DNA of 64,000 nucleotides, taken from NCBI GenBank assembly GCA_012845835.1, contig JABAKD010000036.1, positions 1,770,001 to 1,834,000 on the forward strand, given 5' to 3'. The first letter of the stretch is position 1. Every line of letters starts with the position of its first letter. The translations under genes and the position numbers were made by a program. Under the pieces are notes generated by a model, which worked only from the letters and a program-made list of their open reading frames with translations, was not told the DNA's origin and searched no databases. Source of the DNA: Undaria pinnatifida (Eukaryota; Sar; Phaeophyceae; Laminariales; Alariaceae). This document shows positions 21,351 through 33,643 of this stretch, piece after piece.

Positions 21351-21953
21351 TTCGCGTCCAATGCGCACCCACTGAAAGATGGCCGATTCGCATAATACCT
21401 ATAATATATGCTACATTCGAATCACGTCGGCCATGAGACCTCACCAAGGGTGCACTGTCTGCGTTGAGCTGCAGTTTGACAAGGCTCATGCCACACAGAG
21501 CACGACGGAAGAGACCGTTTCGGAAACACCGCCTCGTGGGCAGGACAGTCTCCTGCGATGATAATAAAACATGTCTCTGGTTCAAGTCGATAGAATCTCG
21601 CGTGCAAGATCTGCTTTCTGGCAAAATCGATTTTTGATCAGTGACTAGTCTATATTATGGACTTTTCCGTGATGGATTATTTACTTATTGACAAGCAAAT
21701 AGCTGTTGTTGATTAACCACGACTACTTGCATAATCGCGTAGTCAAATCACCACGGCCTCGGTGATTGGAGTATGATTACATGCAAACGGTCGCATAATG
21801 TATTCAACTACTTGTGATACACATTGACGGATTGCGTTGATTGCCTTCACTGTTGATGTTGTCGTATAATAAGTTGATTACTTTCGACTTGAGACTAGAG
21901 ACTTGATCGAGCGGTCAGATACCGGACCCAATCAGCATATATCTGACTTGATA
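21351..21953. other. Spacer between the two inverted copies
   Basis: AT-rich, about 600 bp, with TTGATTA and TGATTGGAGTATG words but no gene. Confidence 0.4.
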
Positions 21954-22187
21954 TTAGACAATAGCCACCGCATGTACGCACTGGAGTGCATCAGCATACT
22001 GGGCGCGATTGTCTTGGATTTTTAGGCTTTGAGCAAGTGACATCAGCTTGTTGGACTTTTTCCGGGATTTCTCGCCGAGATCAGGAAGCAGGGCCGCGAG
22101 GCTTCCCAGATTGAGGCGGGTGACGTGTGCGGAGGCACCGCCGCGAGCGTGTGGCCGTCGGAGTCCTGAGGCGGAAGTTATCAGCCG
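21954..22187 (-). CDS. Terminal exon of an unrecognised gene
   Basis: A strong acceptor (TTTTTTTTACAG at 22188-22199, minus strand) is followed by 77 codons in phase 0 and a stop at 21954. The sequence is basic and helical: LGSLAALLPDLGEKSRKK, then a Ser/Leu/Gln-rich tail. A diverged copy of the same segment lies inverted at 21085-21350, where the LGSL--LAELGE-SRKK core is kept, which argues that the frame was once under selection. No domain recognised and no upstream exon identified. Confidence 0.4.
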   Translation of the reverse strand, partial: RLITSASGLRRPHARGGASAHVTRLNLGSLAALLPDLGEKSRKKSNKLMSLAQSLKIQDNRAQYADALQCVHAVAIV

Positions 22188-22277
22188 CTGTAAAAAAAAC
22201 ATGGTCAAGAAAAGGTAGCCGTCTGAGGAATAACAGTCAAACAGAAGAAAAAAACTGAGATCTAAAGGGATTATAAC

Positions 22278-22879
22278 TTCCGAACAGGAAAACCGAACAG
22301 GTAGCACTTCGGGAAAAGTATGATATATATACATGCAGCGATTTTGGCATGATGGACCTACCATATATAACATGCGTTTTGTACGGGTAGTTTCGATTCG
22401 ATGGCCAGACCGGCCATAGCCCCATTTTCAACCTTTAAAAAAGAAAACGATCGTTTATGTGGCGGGTCCAACTTTTCATGCAGTTTGCCACGCTTTGGGA
22501 ATAAAAATGATGCAGTGCCACCGATATTTGTTGGCGTGCAGTTCCATAGCGGGTACGACTCCTTCCAAATTCTACAGGTATAATAGGTTGGACGATTTAC
22601 CAGCACGTTACCAATTTCAACAACCAAAAGGATGAACGGTGTATGTTGCAAAAGTTGAAAGTGGGAAAACAAGGTACTAATGGCAGGACTGGTTGATCTG
22701 AAAATACATGACAGTTACGATCGACCGAAGAATTATCATGCTGTGCGAAACCATAACGCGAGTATTAATATTATCATCATTCTGTTATATTCTTGGTTTT
22801 GTTGTTCTTGTTGTTGTTATGTATAATGTACAATGCATAATGAATAATGCATTTTTAATTCCACTATTATTATCATTAT
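22278..22879. other. No gene recognised; AT-rich left flank of element C
   Basis: Short frames on both strands (22358-22672) are unsupported. The last 80 bases are ATT-rich, where the LTR element is inserted. Confidence 0.4.
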
Positions 22880-23309
22880 TGTGGGTCACAATGCTCTGAA
22901 CCCAACCTGCCTACTTGCGTCTGACCACAAATCCTAGAACCTTTGGGAACGTTCCGCACGTTCTCCTGGAAAGATCGTCTCTCGGAGCGATGTCGTTATC
23001 GCCAACGCTCCGAGCCACAAGGAAGGGTACAACATCCCGAGGAACCTCAAGATATCTTCGCAGACGCTTCCTCGGCTCATTGCCCGTTGCTTTTATCCGA
23101 GAGGAGTGCGAGGGCGCGCCCTCGCACACCTCTCACTCTTCGTTCTGTCCCCATCTCAACCTGAGATTCTGTCTTTACCGAGCACTTCTACTCGTCCGGT
23201 GATCGTCAACACCGCCCACATTCTGCGACCGTTGCCTGAGAGGGACGCTTGTACACACAGCGTTGGAGATTCACACCTCCCTGCGGTGTTCTCGATACCT
23301 AAAAACTTA
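22880..23309 (+). repeat. 5' LTR of element C
   Basis: Begins TGTGGGTCACAATGCTCTGA, contains the palindrome GTGCGAGGGCGCGCCCTCGCAC in two pieces (GTGCGAGGGC / GCCCTCGCAC), and ends about 23309, two bases before the PBS. Confidence 0.88.
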
Positions 23310-23310
23310 T

Positions 23311-23326
23311 TGGTGTTCAGACGGCA
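23311..23326 (+). other. Primer-binding site of element C
   Basis: TGGTGTTCAGACGGCA directly after the LTR is complementary to a tRNA 3' end (CCA, then discriminator A, then TCTGAAC). The tRNA species was not identified. Confidence 0.7.
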
Positions 23327-23387
23327 GTCTTTTGATTGAGTTTTTCTCGAGTTCATCTCAGCCATCTCCGACAACGACGGAGGAAAT

Positions 23388-24958
23388 GTGGACAACCCGG
23401 ACCAACAGCCCGCTCCTCCTGCCGACGGGACTGTGGCCATCACCACTGGCGCCGCTGGTGACAACCCTGCCAACCCCGCTGAGCCTGATGGCGACGGCGC
23501 TGCCCCAACCAGCGACGGCGCTGCCGCCGAGGCGACCGCGGACGGATCTTCCCCCGCGAGCGCCATGGACGTGGATGGCGACAACGCCGTAGGTGATTCC
23601 GGCTTCTACCAGACGAACATCACTCCGCTTCTTTCTGGTTCTTCCAACATAGACTTCACCGTCAACCTACTTCAGTCTATCGTCAACAAGGACATCACCA
23701 AGCTGGACTCTGGCGAGATTGTGGAGCTGTCATCGCAAACAATGGAATTGATGAGCCGTCTGGTAAGTTTAGCTAGCTCCGGGTCTAAGTCGTCCTCTCC
23801 TGCCGATTCTTTGCAGCAGCAGGAGACCTCCGTCCGGTCACTTGCGCAGACATTCGTTGAAGTTTTGTCGCCTAAGTTCAAGCGTGTAGTCATCACGTCA
23901 CAGGACGTCAAGCAGGTTCCGCGTCTTACCGGCTGTCATTTCGGTTATACAGCAGTACCGTCTGGTCTGCAGTTTTCGCGTCAAAGCAGAAATATCTAAT
24001 GGTGTGTCTGATGCTGAGTTAGCCAAACTCTCCGACGAGGTTGCATTCGAGCACACATCACTCATCTGTGATGGACCAGTTCTCACGTTGTACCAGCACA
24101 TAATGGACGGCAGTCTCAATTGGCACAACCCTGCTGTATCCACAGAAATCACTGACGCACCGGGTTCGCACACTGCGGTGAAGAACTGATCGGAGCTGAA
24201 AACTGCGCTGCTCGACTATCTCATGCCCTCTAACTCCGTAGAGGACTCTGACCTTCGTCTCGCCGACTTCAAAAAGGACCCTGGTGAAACCGTCGCGTCG
24301 TATGCCCTCCGCTTTCAATCGGAGTGTACTCGTTTTGAAGCGTGCGTCCAGCGTGTAACAACGGGGCGTTCCCCGTACGCTGCTCTGTCCGTCGTACTAT
24401 TCCGCAACGGTGTAGTACCGGGGATCAGGCTTCTTGCTAGTCAAGAACAGCACCCCAAGACATGCCTGAAGCTGTTACTCAGCTCCGTCGCCTTGAGGCC
24501 GCGAACCTCACTGGCTCTAACACTGGTCGAACCAATGATCACGTCAGTGCCACGTCGTTCACTGCCGTCCCGAACCGCACCGCTATCGCCTAGCAGTACG
24601 ATGCAATCTCGCTGCGGTGTGCGTCCGGCAGTGCAAGCTCCAGCTCCGGAGGTTCCGGCTCAGGAGGGTCTGGCTCGAGCGGGCCCAAGGGCAAGTCCTT
24701 TAAGGGCAAGTCCCCCAAGGGCGACGAGTCACCCAAGGGAGTCCGGACTGGCAAGGAGCGTCCCAACTGCTCGCACCCGACGTGCAAGAGCAAGGTGGGC
24801 CACTGGGTCGAGGAGTGCTGGACGCGGCAGCACAAGGAGCGTGACGCACGAGGGCGCGCGCGACCAGCAAGTGCAACAAGGGCGGCGGCGATGGCAACGG
24901 TGGAGGTAAGCGCTCCAAGAAGGCCTCAGCCCCCGACGACGACGACGACGACAACTAG
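23388..24958 (+). pseudogene. gag of element C
   Basis: Starts with a Pro/Ala/Asp-rich leader, then a capsid-like region (DSDLRLADFKKDPGETV and RFQSECTRFEACV resemble the retrotransposon gag core), and ends with a zinc knuckle of unusual spacing, C-SHPT-C-KSKVG-H-WVEE-C. The frame changes after about 23999 and again before the knuckle, and a TGA lies at 24187-24189. No clear ATG opens the first frame, so the start is uncertain. Confidence 0.75.
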
Positions 24959-25252
24959 GGGTGCCCTGCTGTTGTAGCGCCTGAAACAGTGTGGTCATCT
25001 TCTGGTGTAGCCAGGAAAGGCGTGAAGAGGAAACTCTTCACGTCGTCGGTAACCGTTTTCGCCCCTGAGTTTGTCGTCCCCCATGTCCCCGTCCGTCATC
25101 GTAGTTATGCCGTGCCTAGGTACCGTGCCCGTCCTCACTGTGCAGCAAAAAAGCTGTTACGTGTGGCAAGTGTGTCTGAATTACGTGCCGTCCCTCCCCC
25201 ATAGACTAAAGTAGAGGACGTTGAGAGTCAGCGTTCATCGCGCAAGCAAAGC

Positions 25253-25860
25253 TTGAGTTGTGATAGTGGTGTCCCTGATTCCCCAGTTACTGTATCCGCG
25301 TCCCCGAGTGCGAGTCAAGGTGTGCGTCCAAGGAGATGTACAGCGCCTGCGCGCTTGGGAGTACTTTCACGGAATGCGAAAGGGAAAAGTTCCCCCGAAA
25401 GAAAACATAATTCAGACCAGGTGTGGTACAGCTCAAGGCTGGCGCACAAAATCATCGACTTTTCTTCGTCTTTCTCGTCTCGACGAGTCCGCGTCGCCGG
25501 CTCTGTCGACGACGTCCTCGTGAATAACATCACGGTAGACACGGCTACCGATGTGCAGGTTGTTTCTCTCGCGTGGGTACGGTCTCATCCCATCCTGCGA
25601 GGTATTCCTCTTAATCCCGTCCCCCGGCCGCTGTTGCGCTCCGCGCTGCAAATGACGAACCAATCAATGTCGTAGGGTTAATTGATTTTCCTTTGACCCT
25701 CAGCGAGCTCACCCGTACGGTGACTGCCCTGGTCGTCCCCTCTTTGGGCCCCGATCTTATGCTCCTCGATAATAGTGTCATCTCCGACTTCGGAGCGCGC
25801 CTAGATTGGGAAAATCCAACTTTGTCATTTTCGTCTACTGGTTCAACGATACCAGCTGTT
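25253..25860 (+). pseudogene. Retropepsin-like protease of element C
   Basis: The segment TVDTATDVQVVSLAWV has the active-site position, with DTA where DTG or DSG is usual. A small deletion near 25655 shifts the frame just before VVGLIDFPLTLS. The following VVPSLGPDLMLLDNSV and LDWENPTLSF match the C-terminal part of gypsy proteases. Inactive through the frameshift. Confidence 0.65.
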
Positions 25861-27850
25861 CATCGCATTCGCGACTCTGTCCCGTCGTCCAGTAGCAACA
25901 ATCCTTCCCCGGCAAACCACACTCAAAACATGTCGGTGGCCGGTGTACATCACGATGCTGATGCCATTCCTGTCTCTCTGTGTGAGAGAGTCAACCTCAA
26001 ACCGGAATGGGAAAGCCTTGCTGTTTCCTACACTGATTGCCTACCGTCAGAAGACTGCACTGTTGTTGTCGAACCTCGCATTGTAACCGAGGAGGATTTC
26101 TCCGACGACGCAACACTTGAACCTTTCACGAACATTCTCCTCGCCCGTACTCTAGCTACGTGGAGTGCTTCTGATGGCCCTGTTGTCGTACAAATATGCA
26201 ACCCATCTGGAGATGGTGTCTACCGTTTACTCGGCTTGCATCTTGGCAATTTGTACGCGGCGTCTGTTGTCACCCCTGATCAATTAAATATCAACGCCGT
26301 CGCGAACACTCCCGTCTCCGAGGAGGATGTTCGCCGCGCCAGGTCTGACCTTGAAGGTCCTCTGGCTAAAGCATTCGCCAGTTCCACGTTTACCGAGGAG
26401 CAGAAAGATGCTGTCCTCGACTTATGCGCTAAATATCGTCCCGTTTTCTCTCTGTCAATGTCTGAATTAGGACGTTGTACAATCGCCGAAGCGACGTTCC
26501 CCGTTCCGGAAGGCACCCGTCCTGTCGATTGTCCCCCATACCGTCCCAACCCCCGCACCTCTGAAGTAATCGCCAAATGTGTCAACGAGATGTTGGAATG
26601 GGGAATAATTGAGGAACGGCCAAGTCCGTGGGGTAGCCCTTGTACTATCGTCGCCAAGAGCAACGGCAGCTCCCGTTTCTGTGTTGATTACCGCCATACT
26701 CTCAACCACCAGATCATCCGCAAGAGCTGGGCCATGCCCAACCTCGAGTCCTGCCTGGATGCCGTCGGAGACATCCTCTACATTTCAGTCGCCGACATCT
26801 TCAGCGCGTTCTGGCAGCTACCCGTGGCCGAGGGGCACGTCGACCGCACCGCCTTCGTGACACCGAGAGGCAAGTACTGTTTTAAGCGCATGCCTTTTGG
26901 AGTAGCGAATGCACCGTGGCTGTTTCAACACGTAATGTCTTTAGCTCTAGGCCACCTTGGCCCTGACTCCGGTATCCTCTCGTACATGGACGATTTGATT
27001 TGTATCAATCACACGTTCGAAAGCCACCTCGGCTCTCCCGAGAAAATGTTTGCAGCGTTGCATGCGGCAGACTTGACACCCAAATCGTCCAAAATTCAAT
27101 TTGGGCAGAACGAAGTCGACTATCTCGATCTTTTCATTTCCGCGAAAGGTATTTCCGTCAATGACGACCACATCAAAGCGATTCACGACCTGCCCACGCC
27201 AAAATTCAATAAAGACTTGCGTTCTGTTCCGGGTATGGCGAATTTCGTCCGCCGGTTTGTCAAAGATTATTCTGACCTTACGGCCCCGCTTGTAAAACTG
27301 ACTAGAAAGAGCTTCGTCAAACGCACGAGTTTTGAAAAGGCCTGGGGTCCGGCACAAGATGCCGCATTCCAGAAACTCAAAGATAGATGCTTTATCCGAA
27401 GCTCCTGTCGTCCACTTTCCCGATTTTTTGCGAGATTTGTCGTTCACCCCGACGCTTCCGAGCAAGGTGTAGGTGTTTTCCTAGCCCAACCGTCCAAGGG
27501 CATCACCGATGGCAAGGAGCTGGATATTGTCGCGTACTATAGCAAGCGTTTTTCTCGTAGTCAAAGCCACCATAGACCTACGATAAAATAATGCTTTGCT
27601 GTCGTATGGGCTCTGACCCATTAGCGTCCGTACCTGTGGCGTCGACAGTTTACGTGTTGTACCGACCACCAAGCTCTCACGTACTTGTACCACATGCAAG
27701 ACACGTCCAATATGCTCACCCGTTGGGCAATTTGTCTTCAAAATTACGATTTCACCGTCAAACATGTTCCGGGAAAACTTGACGTTGTACCGGATACGCT
27801 GTCTCGTATTTTTAACGAGGTGGACGGAAAACCACTTCCATCCGAGCCGC
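25861..27850 (+). pseudogene. Reverse transcriptase and RNase H of element C
   Basis: RT domain with PYRPNP, WGIIEERPSPWGSP, FCVDYR, the catalytic YMDD at 26982-26993, KSSKIQFG and VPGMANFVRRFV in the usual order of Ty3/gypsy RT. RNase H begins VVHPDASEQGVGVFL. The single frame from about 25678 is interrupted by TAA at 27589 and TAG at about 27622 (a TGG is expected there), then continues as TDHQALTYLYHMQD and HVPGKLDVVPDTLSR, the RNase H end and connection. These two stops are the only visible breaks in this stretch. Confidence 0.9.
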
Positions 27851-28099
27851 AACTTGCAGCTATTTGTCGTAACGTCCCCGATGATCAGCCTTTTCATCCC
27901 CCCAACCCTCGTGAATACGAACTGTCCGCTAGCAACTTAGACGAGGTCGTACCCGTCGAAAGCGATCGCGAATCATTTGCTAGTGCCGTACCTGTCTTCC
28001 CCGTCGTCGATGCTGCGAAGTTGCTTGATCATCAGAGGAAATCCTTTTTCAGCACTTTGACTATCTAGCCAATCTTACCAAGGCTCGCCTCCCACACCA

Positions 28100-29683
28100 G
28101 CAATCAAAGTCCAGCGTGAGTACGAAGGTTTGCTTTGCCGGCCTTACGTACCTGCTCACCTGCGTAGGCGGGACACCTTTCGTGACCAATTGGTGGTGCT
28201 GAAATCGTCGAGAACACTTGTAACCAACGCTTGCCATGACCTCCCCTCGTCAGGCGGTCACCTAGCCTTTAAAGGTGCCTTCGACAAAGTTCAGGATCGT
28301 TATTGGTGGCCCACAATACACGGTGCCGAACATGTTGAAATCTGTCTTCCTTGTCAACGCCACAAAACGTCTCACCGATCACCTACGCAGCCTACCGGGC
28401 AACGATCGGTCACCAGACCGTTTCAAGTTGTTGCGGTGGATCTCGTCGAGTACAAATCTACGTCGGAAGGAAATCAATTTATCCTGTCTGTCCTCGATTA
28501 CCTCACGCGTTTTCTCATATGATACCTATCAAGTCTAAGGAAGCTGCGGTGTTGGTGGTTCGTCATCTTATTGACCGCGTCTTTTCGGTATTCGGCCCAC
28601 CGGAAACATTGCATTCCGATCAAGGGAAGGAATTTCAAAACCAACTCGTGAAAGAATTGCAGCCTGTCTTTGGGTACAAGAAACCCATACCGCCGCTTGT
28701 CGTCCGCAAGGGAACTACTCTGTTGTCGAGCGTCTCGAGCGTGTCCACAGCACCGTTCATAATATGCTTGCCATGTACAGCAACTTGGCTTGCGATAATT
28801 AAGCGGAACTGCTACCGTTTATCCAGCTCGCGCACCATACGGCCTACTCCAAAACTTTGGAGGAGGCTTCCCACTATCTTGTGTTTGGGCGCGCGGCCAC
28901 TCTCCCCGCCGAACTCATTCTCGGAGTTCCTTCTACTGATGCACCACAAAATAAGCTCGACTACTCACGTCGCACAGTAAAAAACTTGCGGCTCGCGTAC
29001 AGTTGGCCCGTCGCAATCTACGAGAGCGAGCGGGCAAGCAAGCCGTAGAAAACAAAGAGTTGTCTTTCTCCAGTTTTAAATTGGGCGACAAAGTTTTACT
29101 GAATCGTCCGTATCACGAAACTGATCGACCAAACCCCAAGCTCGTTAGCCCTTGGCATGGTCCGTATACCGTCAGAGCTCAGCTCTCCCCTGTTTTTTAT
29201 CGTGTGTCATAACCGAACGAACCGGCCGAAGTTACGGTGCACCAAGGTTGGATGAAACGATTTCTCAAACCCAAGTCATCCCCCGCCTCTGACTTTGAGG
29301 CACTCGATGACATGTTCCTTGGAACCACCCTACCCGTCCCTGATCTTGATGGCTCAATACACACCGTCACTATCGGCCCGTATGTCACCGAAGCAATCGA
29401 TGGTCATAAGCGGGGGGTAGGTGCAGCGTCGATGGAGAACTTCCAATACCACCTCAAACTTGAATGTCAACCACCACAATGTGGTGTATGGCGTCACTAC
29501 AGCACTCTCCCTCAATGCAAGGAGATGATTGAATCTTACCGTTCTGTAATTATGTCACAAAATCCTTCGGCTTTCGACCCACCCGGGAAGAAGAAGCGAA
29601 CCTATTCTAGATCGGCATCGCGACGAAGGTGGCACGTACGGCATGTATACGCGCGTTGTCTTGTGTTTTTTTTTGTGATTTGA
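28100..29683 (+). pseudogene. Integrase of element C
   Basis: HHCC-type zinc finger (ACHDLPSSGGH ... CLPCQRHK) at 28230-28370, first catalytic Asp in VVAVDLVEY, second in LHSDQGKEFQN, and the Glu in VVERLERVHSTV, but in three different frames (shifts near 28520 and 28690). A C-terminal domain follows (LGDKVLLNRPY, LVSPWHGPYTV, VHQGWMKRFLKP) with a TAA at 29210. It has no recognised chromodomain. Confidence 0.85.
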
Positions 29684-30834
29684 TCGCTTCGGTTTGGCAA
29701 CGACCGATGCCCGGCGCCCACGTGTTTTAGTATTTCCTGTAGCCGGCAGCCCTTCATGGCTTCCTTTGATTGTCGATCGTCTTTTGTCCTCCGTGCGAAA
29801 TACTGCGCATGCGTGCTTGTGGTTATCTTGTTTTCGAAGCATGACCACTGATCGTGTATGCTTTTTCTATTGACTTCTTAGTGAGGTACAATAGCGTCTG
29901 TCGTACGCCAGTTGACTCGCCGCGTCGTTACGCGCCCTTGTGTCCTCGCATGAGCTTTGGAACCGGTATTAATTTGTGTACTCTTAGCAATATGAAGCTT
30001 TGCTTCGCCAGAAATCCGAATGGAATAGCCTATTAGTCGTCTTTGTGTTGCATCGTTTGCGTCGCCTGTTGGCACTTCGTCTCGGCGAGACCCAGGAGAT
30101 TGGTCGACTACTCGTGTTTTTTTTTTCCGGAGTGGCTTTCAGCCACAGGGGGATCGAAAAAGATTCGAGCTAAGTCGAGAGCAAATTCATAATAAACGAG
30201 CAAACACCATTTCTTGTCTACTGGGTCCACGGGCATCACACGCCTAGCCTCTTTCCGCCGGAATGCTGTAGAGAGCCCGGGTGATTGGATATGAGACGCA
30301 TCTTTGTTGCAGGGTGCATTTTTCTGCGAGGTTTAGTTCCATTTCAACCTCCAGAAAGGCAACAAACTTCGGTCTGGCTTCTGGCTACATACACGCCGTC
30401 ACCTAGCATCGGCCTACTCATGTGGCTGTTGTGCTTTCGCCATGAACTTCGTTCGTCATTGCTTCCGATCGCATTAATTCTATCTGGCCATGATGCGTCA
30501 ATGTTGCGTCGCACACTCAGGAACGTCTTTCGCGCGACGCTTCCAACACGCTATGCGTATATTTTCCGTGCTAGCCACTCGTCCTGCAGGCCGCAGCAAA
30601 TGCTATATTTGGCTAAGCACATTGTCATTACTCCTCCGTCATTCGATCCTGAACAATACTCTGATTTACTATAAGTATTTCCGGAAACCTTTTCGGTACT
30701 ACGTACTTTCGAAGATTTTGAGGAGACTCTTCGAAAGATTGTCTCAGGAAGGTTGGATTTCTAGAGCCTGTGTTCCCATTGCTCAGTAACTTTGATGGAG
30801 TGAGCGCTCTAACACCATCAAAACTGGGGGGTGA
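29684..30834. other. Long non-coding tail of element C
   Basis: About 1.15 kb between the integrase stop and the 3' LTR with no pol similarity. A plus-strand frame of 129 codons (30285-30674) has no recognised domain; an env-like gene cannot be supported (no signal peptide plus anchor pattern seen). Confidence 0.55.
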
Positions 30835-31261
30835 TGTGGGTCACAATGCTCTGAACCCAACCTGCTTGCGTCTGACCACAATTCCTAGAACATTTGGGAA
30901 CGTTCCGCACGTTCTCCTAGAAAGATCGTCTCTCGGAGCGATGTCGTTATCGCCAACGCTCCGAGCCACAAGGAAGGGTACAACATCCCAAGGAATCCCA
31001 AGACATCTTCGCAGACGCTTCTTCGGCTCGTTGCCCGGTGCTTTTATCCGATTGGAGTGCGAGGGCGCGCCCTCGCCCACCTCTCACTCTTCGTTCTGTC
31101 CCCATCTCAACGTGAGATTCTGTCTCTTTACCGAGCTTTTCTACTCGTCCGGTGATCGTCAACGCCGCCCACATTCTGCGACCGTTGCCTGAGAGGGACG
31201 CTTGCACACACAGCATTGGAGATTCACACCTGCCTGCGGTGTTCTCGAGAACTAACCCTTA
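30835..31261 (+). repeat. 3' LTR of element C
   Basis: Matches the 5' LTR from TGTGGGTCACAATG to CGGTGTTCTCGA, with scattered substitutions and a few indels. Confidence 0.88.
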
Positions 31262-31637
31262 ATAGGTATGTATTTATTTTTATCAGTATTATTGTTATTA
31301 TATGGGTATGTATGATTGTAATTTTTTGTTTACCTTCGGGCACATCTCTTCGTGCTCGCACCTTTGTCCCAAACGTCGGGTGGGGTGGGCACAATTCGAC
31401 CGTCGGGCTCACGTTGCCGGAGGTTTGGGCGCGATCCGTGCAGTGTGTCGCGCGTGGCAAGCCTTTTAAACTTTTTCGACCTTGGGCACACTCAAGGCAA
31501 ATCCCCGGGTTTCCGCAACATCCCCGGGGATTGGGTTTTTGCATCCCCTATCCCCGCGTACGCACGCAAGATTTGGATGCACACCGGGCTTTTTTGCTCG
31601 TAGAGGGTACACGTTTCTTTCCCGCTTTTTGCACAGA
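31262..31637. other. No gene recognised
   Basis: Contains ATCCCCGGG and ATCCCCGGGGAT palindromic words (31500-31535). Frames on both strands are unsupported. Confidence 0.4.
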
Positions 31638-32795
31638 GCACCACGCTACGATCCTGCCGCCCAGCAGCAGCCCAGCCCCCTAGCAGCAGCCTGCAACTCT
31701 GCGCGCGTGTGGCTGCTGCTGTAGTAGCTGATTCTTTGATCGGAGCGTGGCATTTGTCACCCCACCATACCCCATATTTCTGGTGTGCTGCCGCTTCGGA
31801 TGCGTCTCAACTGCATGTTCATAGATCGCGCCAATTTGGTCGTTCATGTAGGAACCTTTTTTATATTAATTAGTATAAAAACGCATCCTTACATTTACGT
31901 CCAAAGAGGCAGTATTTTTCCGTACTACATACCAGAGGGGTATTGTTTTGTGTCGGGGATTTTGCTCACGCCACAGATGACAGGTAACAAACATGAGGAC
32001 GGCACAATGCTACGTGTACAACCCTACCGCACAGCAGCAGTAGTGGTATACATCATGTACATGCGCATAGCGAGTCCTCGCTATGCTGAGGTGAGTTGCT
32101 TCCGGCTCCACGAGAGGACAATTTTGAATCGGACGACGATCAAAACAGTCCAGCGTAATTTTTTTTTTTTTTTCTCGACTATAAAAAGCAAACAGCAGTG
32201 GATATAGGCGCTGATGGCACCACGCTACGATCCTGCCGCCCAGCAGCGGTCCAGTCCCCTAGCATCAGCAGCCTGCAACTCTATGCGCGTATGGCTGCTG
32301 TTGTAGAAAGCTGATTCTTTGATCGGAGCGTGCCATTTGTCACCCCACCATGTCCCATATTTCCGCTGTGCTGCCGCCGTGTGCATCTCCATTGCATATC
32401 CATAGATCGCGCCAATTTGGGCGATAATAAAGGAACCTTTCTAATATTTATTTATATACAAACCCATCCTTACATTATGCGTAATATACAGAGTATTTTT
32501 ACGTACGTAACAAAGGGGTAATGTTATGTATGGGTCGGAGATTTTGCCTACACCACAGATGACATGGACCAGACAACATGAGGACAGCACAATGCTACGT
32601 GTACAACCTTGCCGCACAGCAGCAGTAGTAGGACACATCATGTATGTGCGCGTGGCGAGTCCTCGCTATGCTGAGGCGAGTTGCTTTCGGCTCCACGAGG
32701 GGACTATTTTGAATCGAACGACGATCAAAACAATCCAGCGTTATTTTTCTTGAATCTAAAAAGCCAACAGCAGTGGATAGAGGCGCCGATGATGC
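31638..32795 (+). repeat. Diverged direct tandem duplication, unit about 578 bp
   Basis: CACCACGCTACGATCCTGCC begins copy 1 (near 31638) and copy 2 (near 32217). Both contain GATTCTTTGATCGGAGCGTG, GATCGCGCCAATTTGG, CATCCTTACATT, CACAATGCTACGTGTACAAC, GCGAGTCCTCGCTATGCTGA and AACAGCAGTGGATA. Copy 1 has a T-run of 16 near 32159. Confidence 0.85.
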
Positions 32796-33372
32796 TCCAT
32801 GAGAGAGGGTTTCTCTGTCTCGCCGACAATAGAAGCCATACAGTTCCTCATTCCGCGCACTCTCTGCGACGAACTGGTGGTGAAGGGGGATTATTGCCCA
32901 TCCTGGCGTGTATCACTCGTCGTGAAGTTCAATATCTGGCTCAACAAGACACGAAGAGTACCTATTCTGAAAATGCTGATTTCCATACGAAACAACAGGA
33001 AACAAAGAAAAAACATCAAAACCACGATAGAAAGACGGCGCACGGAACAACTGCTGATTTTTTTTTTGCCGGTTGAGAATCCACCTATTCGTCCTTTTGT
33101 TTTTTCACCACGCAAATTTTACTGCATAAGAGTCGCCCGTATAAAAAGTCCCCATCGTACGAGTACTGGCGCTAGACACGTGCGTACTGATGGGATTACC
33201 AATTATTTACGGTTCTCCAGCTCGACGGCGAGAGAGCGAACCGTACCCGGGAGGACGCCTCCCCACACTCCGCTTCTCGAGCTGCGGACAAGAACATAGT
33301 TTTCACTACCACCAGGTACATCTTATTTGCCCACAGACAGTCAGATGTTGGATGTTTGAGTTTTGTTCTTGC
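32796..33372. other. Left flank of element B, no gene recognised
   Basis: A Lys-rich stretch at 32990-33060 gives spurious frames. Nothing else was seen. Confidence 0.4.
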
Positions 33373-33641
33373 TGTTAACATACGGCCTCGAAAGGCCTGT
33401 AAGTATCCGAATTTGAGATCATTTGGATGTGTTTCGTATGACAAGGTTGGCGATTTATATTCGGGAAAGTTAGGAAGTAGATCGGAGGCACGTGCCTCCG
33501 ATCTCAGAAGCTATCCCGGGCTCTGGTGGAAACGAATAAAGCTACATCTCAACGAAGGGACGAAAGTGAGTACTCTCCGAGGACCTGCTCAATTGGCAGA
33601 CCTGCAGGGGGCACTCTGTGTCCCCCACCTTTGATTTAACA
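33373..33641 (+). repeat. 5' LTR of element B
   Basis: Begins TGTTAACATACGGCC and ends TTTAACA. Contains the palindrome TCGGAGGCACGTGCCTCCGA and, near its end, a GGGGGCAC/TGTGTCCCCC hairpin. Confidence 0.92.
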
Positions 33642-33643
33642 TG

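Larger units (their letters stand above)
22880..31261 (+). mobile_element. Element C: full-length but mutated Ty3/gypsy LTR retrotransposon (8.4 kb)
   Basis: Two LTRs of about 430 bp (22880-23309, 30835-31261), a primer-binding site, then gag - protease - RT - RNase H - integrase in Ty3/gypsy order, and an A/G-rich stretch ending GGGGGGTGA just before the 3' LTR as polypurine tract. The LTRs differ at many positions and all genes carry stops or frameshifts, so it is old and inactive. No certain target site duplication was found. Confidence 0.92.

Noticed and set aside
30285-30674. Envelope gene of element C
   Set aside because: Frame of 129 codons without the signal peptide, cleavage site or membrane anchor pattern of an envelope protein.
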